From Phaseolus vulgaris (taxonomy: Eukaryota; Streptophyta; Magnoliopsida; Fabales; Fabaceae), in contig NC_023753.2 of NCBI RefSeq assembly GCF_000499845.2, positions 1,364,001-1,428,000 on the forward strand: a stretch of 64,000 nt of DNA. Direction: 5' to 3'. The notes beneath the pieces were generated by a model. That model was not told the origin of the DNA. It saw only the letters and a list, made by a program, of their open reading frames with translations, and did no database searches. Positions within the stretch are counted from its first letter, which is position 1; each line of letters begins with the position of its first letter. This document shows positions 60,788 through 64,000 of the stretch, piece after piece. Position numbers and translations under genes: made by a program.

Positions 60788-61174
60788 ACTAGTGGCATGT
60801 AGTTGTGAAGGTGGAATGCCACGTGTGCAGACAGTTAGAAATGGTAACAAAATGAGAGTGAGAGTGAGGAAGTGCAATGGGCACACTTAACACAGTAACG
60901 CATCAAAATGCATTGCGCGTTGCCTTCGTAACGGAATCACCTCGAATCTCGAGCTTTTCAACTCGCATACACAATCTCGTTTCCCCTCCATTTCCATTTC
61001 CGTGCATTCCTTCCAAATCCACACACTTCTTCACACCTCAATTTTTCAATTTCTCATCTCTCTCTTTCTCTCTTCACGCAAACGCTAAAATGACCTCTCA
61101 CGCGCCGCCAGAGCACACGTTTTTCCTCCGCCAGAGCGACGCGCTGCTTCGTCGCCGGTGATTTCTCCGCCGAC
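60788..61174 (+). promoter_or_regulatory. Promoter/leader of the GT77 gene with a 94-codon upstream ORF
   Basis: The region holds GCCACGTGTGC (a CACGTG G-box at about 60820) and then C/T-rich leader-like DNA. An ATG at 60877 in good context (GCAATGG) opens a 94-codon frame that stops at 61159-61161. This is 13 bases before the main ATG at 61175 and in a different frame. If transcription starts upstream of 60877, this is a long uORF that could reduce translation of the main protein. Confidence 0.5.
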
Positions 61175-63714
61175 ATGCTTCGGGAGACCAAAGTCGTCCA
61201 CCTACGGCGCGCCGTCGCCGCCGCGTTCTTCTTCGCCACCGTTTCCCTCTCTTGTTTGGTCCTCTTCGGAGACGTTGATTCTCGTAGATTCTTCTCCACT
61301 TTCCCGTACTCTTATTCCTTCCCAGGCCTTCCTAGCATTTTTCCGTCGGTGTACAACGACACCGTTGCGGTCAGTTCCGTTGCTTGCTTCGTTCTCTTCT
61401 CTCGCATTATGCATCGTTTTTCATTTCCTGCTACTTGTTGCAGCGTATTGAGTTACTTCTCCGTTTTTTGCATGCTTAATTAGTTAATTAATGCGTTGCT
61501 TCATTACATAGATTTATATAGTAATTAATGCATTGCCTTATGTTTTTTCTGTGTTATCTCACCAATTGAAATGCAATTGAAGCTCTAATTTGTTCCCGGA
61601 ATTGAATAATCTGTATGTGTTTGTTTTAGGAAGCGTATTTTATGCATAAAAAATAGTGTAGTATTAAGAGTACTGGTGATTTTCAATGGACATTAAGTGT
61701 CGAGTTTCTTTAATCGATATATTCGGAAGTTTTAGATATTCGGAAGTTTAGTTGACTGAGCAAACTAGGCTTATTAACTACTAATTTAGTTGATTAGATC
61801 ATTAGAAACACTTGTAATAGCTGGTGATTTCCCAATGTAAAATTATTGTAGCCTCTGCTGTTGATACGAATCTGTTCATACTTTAGTCATTCTCTGATCT
61901 TATGAGTAAATTTATTCAAATGCGAATATTTATAAACACTAAATCCATTCGTTTTATCTAGTTTCATAACCATAAGCATAACCTTCATCATTGACTCTTG
62001 TGCAGACTAATGAATATCCACTCGAAAAGGTCCTGAATGACGCTGCTATGAAAGACAGAACTGTAATCTTGACCACGTTAAATGAAGCATGGGCAGCTCC
62101 AAATTCAGTCATTGATCTTTTCCTTGAGAGCTTTAGAATAGGAGATCGTACCCGTTCCTTTTTAAATCATTTGGTAATCATTGCATTGGACCAAAAAGCA
62201 TTTGCACGCTGTCAGGTTATACATACCCATTGCTTTTCTCTTGTTAGTGAAGAAGCTGACTTTCGTAAAGAGGCGTACTTTATGACTCCTCGCTACTTGA
62301 TGATGATGTGGAAAAGGATTGATTTCCTACGTTCTGTTCTTGAGATGGGATACAATTTTGTGTTCACAGTAAGTTATTTTTTCCATAACTAACCTCTTGC
62401 AGCTCAGAAGGACTAACTTGTGTGAACCTTAAAAAGTGATTTTAGTTTTAGCGGCCATGAAAACATTCTAAAAGTTGTGGAATTTATTGTCTTTGTGATT
62501 GATTGATATAGTGCGTAATGGGAAAAATTGTCTGTCATGTGAATGAGGGAATGGGTTACTTGTAAGTTGACTTTGTATGCTATTAGTTGGCTAATTTATT
62601 GGGTATTTCAGACAAATACTACATTTATTGTAGCAATGCACGTGGGATTTATCTTTGTGGCAAGATTTAGAATTATGGATTTTGTTTGATAAGGAAAAGT
62701 AAATTTTGGTTGTGGTTAATGTAATATTCTGATCAAATCTTGAGGAAAATATTATTCCTTGGTTATTTTTATGAAACTGTATGTTGAGCTAAACTTCTGC
62801 CTCTAATTTCCTTTTCGCAATTTCATTTAAACTGATATTCGCAACTGATAGGAACTACCGTATCTGTGCATAGTTTCATAGCGGCTAAGTTTAGTCTATA
62901 CATTTTATTGTTGATGCTCTTATTGTATCTTCCTACACTGAATTTTCTTTTTGCAAAAGGGGAAAATATGAAGAGGATAAGACTTCCGAAAAATCTATAG
63001 AAGAAGCTAGATAAATTTCATAAGTATTAATTAGATACTTACTTTGGTGTTCCTGTCCCAGGATGCCGATGTCATGTGGTTTAGGAATCCATTTCCAAAG
63101 TTCCACGTTGATGCAGATTTCCAGATAGCGTGTGATCATTTCACAGGTAGATCTGATGATGTAAAGAACAAACCCAACGGAGGGTTCAACTTTGTAAAGT
63201 CCAATAATAGGTCAATAGAGTTTTATAAGTTCTGGTACTCTTCACGAGAAACCTATCCTGGATACCATGATCAAGATGTCCTTAACTTCATCAAGACTAA
63301 TCCTTTCATTAGTTATATTGGACTGAAGATGAGGTTTTTGGATACTTCTAATTTTGGTGGCCTTTGTGAACCAAGTAGAGATTTAAACCATGTTTGTACC
63401 ATGCATGCAAACTGTTGCTTTGGTTTGGATAGCAAGCTTCACGATCTCAGAATATTGCTTCAGGATTGGAAGCATTATTTATCCTTACCTCCAAGTTTGA
63501 AGAAGTTGTCGGTTGTTTCCTGGAGGGTTCCTCAAAAATGCAGGTTGGCCGTTTACTCGAGCCTTTCTATTATAATTTAACCTTGTTTTTGCTTTCCATT
63601 GTGAAACAACTCTTTTTTGACTTCTCATTTCTTGTTATTAATGGGGTGAAATTTCACCTCAGCCTTGATTCTCTCAGGCACCATCATGCACCAGAAAAGA
63701 GTATTGAAGAATGA
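61175..63714 (+). CDS. Golgi nucleotide-diphospho-sugar transferase, GT77-like (At4g15970-like)
   Basis: Four exons: 61175-61369, 62006-62368, 63062-63543 and 63663-63714. They give 363 residues in phase. A basic N terminus (LRETKVVHLRR) is followed by one hydrophobic stretch (about residues 13-32, AVAAAFFFATVSLSCLVLFG), the signal anchor of a type II Golgi membrane protein. The catalytic domain (Pfam Nucleotid_trans) has VILTTLNEAW, a DADVMWFRNP block whose DxD motif (residues 187-189) binds the metal and nucleotide sugar, KPNGGFNFVKSN, and YHDQDVLNF. It ends SIEE. Relatives in GT77 transfer arabinose, xylose or galactose to cell-wall polymers and glycoproteins; the acceptor for this subgroup is not known to me. 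The last exon has a second in-frame acceptor 15 nt downstream. Confidence 0.9.
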
Positions 63715-64000
63715 AGTATTCATTCCATACATTTCTCTGACTCAAACGTGGAAGTTAAACTATGCACTTGGATGAAGGTTTGAATTAGGAAAATCAACTT
63801 TGCTAAACCAACATTTGATGGAAGAATTCTTCCAAGTAAAAGCACACTTAGATGTAATAAGCTGTTTAATTCGTTGATTTTTTGTGTTTCTCCTAGTGCA
63901 AACTTTCTGTCATTTGCACAATTTTGTGCAACTTTATGTTGTAGTGGAACTATTTTCCGATCCTCAACAGTCAACATCTACCATGTCTTTGTCTTTTCCC
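63715..64000 (+). other. GT77 3' UTR and flank
   Basis: Non-coding sequence after the TGA. An 85-codon frame on the minus strand (63720-63977) overlaps the expected 3' UTR and has no homology I can name. Confidence 0.5.

Noticed and set aside
61054..61414. Minus-strand frames of 70-81 codons opposite the GT77 first exon
   Set aside because: They mirror the GC-richer coding exon and leader and have no homology. The plus-strand exon is in phase with a recognisable protein.
1..64000. CRISPR arrays, prokaryotic operons or phage modules
   Set aside because: No regularly spaced direct repeats with unique spacers, no Shine-Dalgarno-led gene strings and no phage proteins. All genes are spliced eukaryotic genes.

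Overview
The window is plant nuclear DNA, most likely from a legume. It is AT-rich, its genes are intron-rich with GT-AG introns, and it carries long (AT)n runs, LINE, SINE and MITE remnants, and a short LTR-like repeat I recognise from legume genomes. The encoded proteins are all plant-type. No prokaryotic operon, CRISPR array, rRNA or tRNA gene was seen. All splice models were built by eye: reading phase was checked across every junction, and conserved protein motifs guided the joins.

Seven protein-coding genes are supported. (1) The last exon of a complex I NDUFB7/B18 subunit (+, 1-236, cut by the window edge). (2) A GARP/G2-like MYB transcription factor with two EAR repression motifs (+, 19944-23198, 6 exons, 311 aa). 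(3) A THUMP-domain protein of the TAN1/THUMPD1 type (-, 26457-29786, 7 exons, 330 aa). (4) A mitochondrial pyruvate carrier MPC1 (-, 32160-33321, 4 coding exons, 107 aa). (5) An organelle-targeted homologue of bacterial DarP/YjgA, DUF615 (+, 35500-37616, 6 exons, 294 aa). (6) A COPII coat protein SEC24 (-, 39609-56925, 24 coding exons, 1080 aa). (7) A GT77-like nucleotide-diphospho-sugar transferase (+, 61175-63714, 4 exons, 363 aa).

The 19 kb between genes 1 and 2 is a repeat-rich desert. It holds two LINE 3' ends (one with a perfect 296-bp tandem duplication), two inverted copies of an LTR-like repeat, two related long palindromic elements with CACTACAAGAAAA-type ends, and a 430-bp dispersed repeat with imperfect inverted ends. 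That last family recurs near 23.5, 35.3 and 60 kb, and perhaps at 49.5 kb. At 60 kb one copy has inserted into another in the opposite orientation, leaving an 8-bp target duplication. A tRNA-derived SINE sits in SEC24 intron 3.

The genes are housekeeping and regulatory genes and do not form one pathway: respiration, pyruvate import, organelle ribosome assembly, tRNA modification, ER export and Golgi glycosylation. The most informative large-scale signal is gene order. NDUFB7, the GARP factor and the GT77 transferase are, from memory, neighbours in Arabidopsis (At2g02050, At2g02060, At2g02061), so the window appears to preserve an old block into which other genes and repeats are interleaved. 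I did not find a convincing new multi-gene system. The best novelty candidates are the nested repeat family, the uncharacterised plant DarP homologue, an orphan promoter-like segment at 12.0-12.4 kb, and the 94-codon upstream ORF of the GT77 gene.
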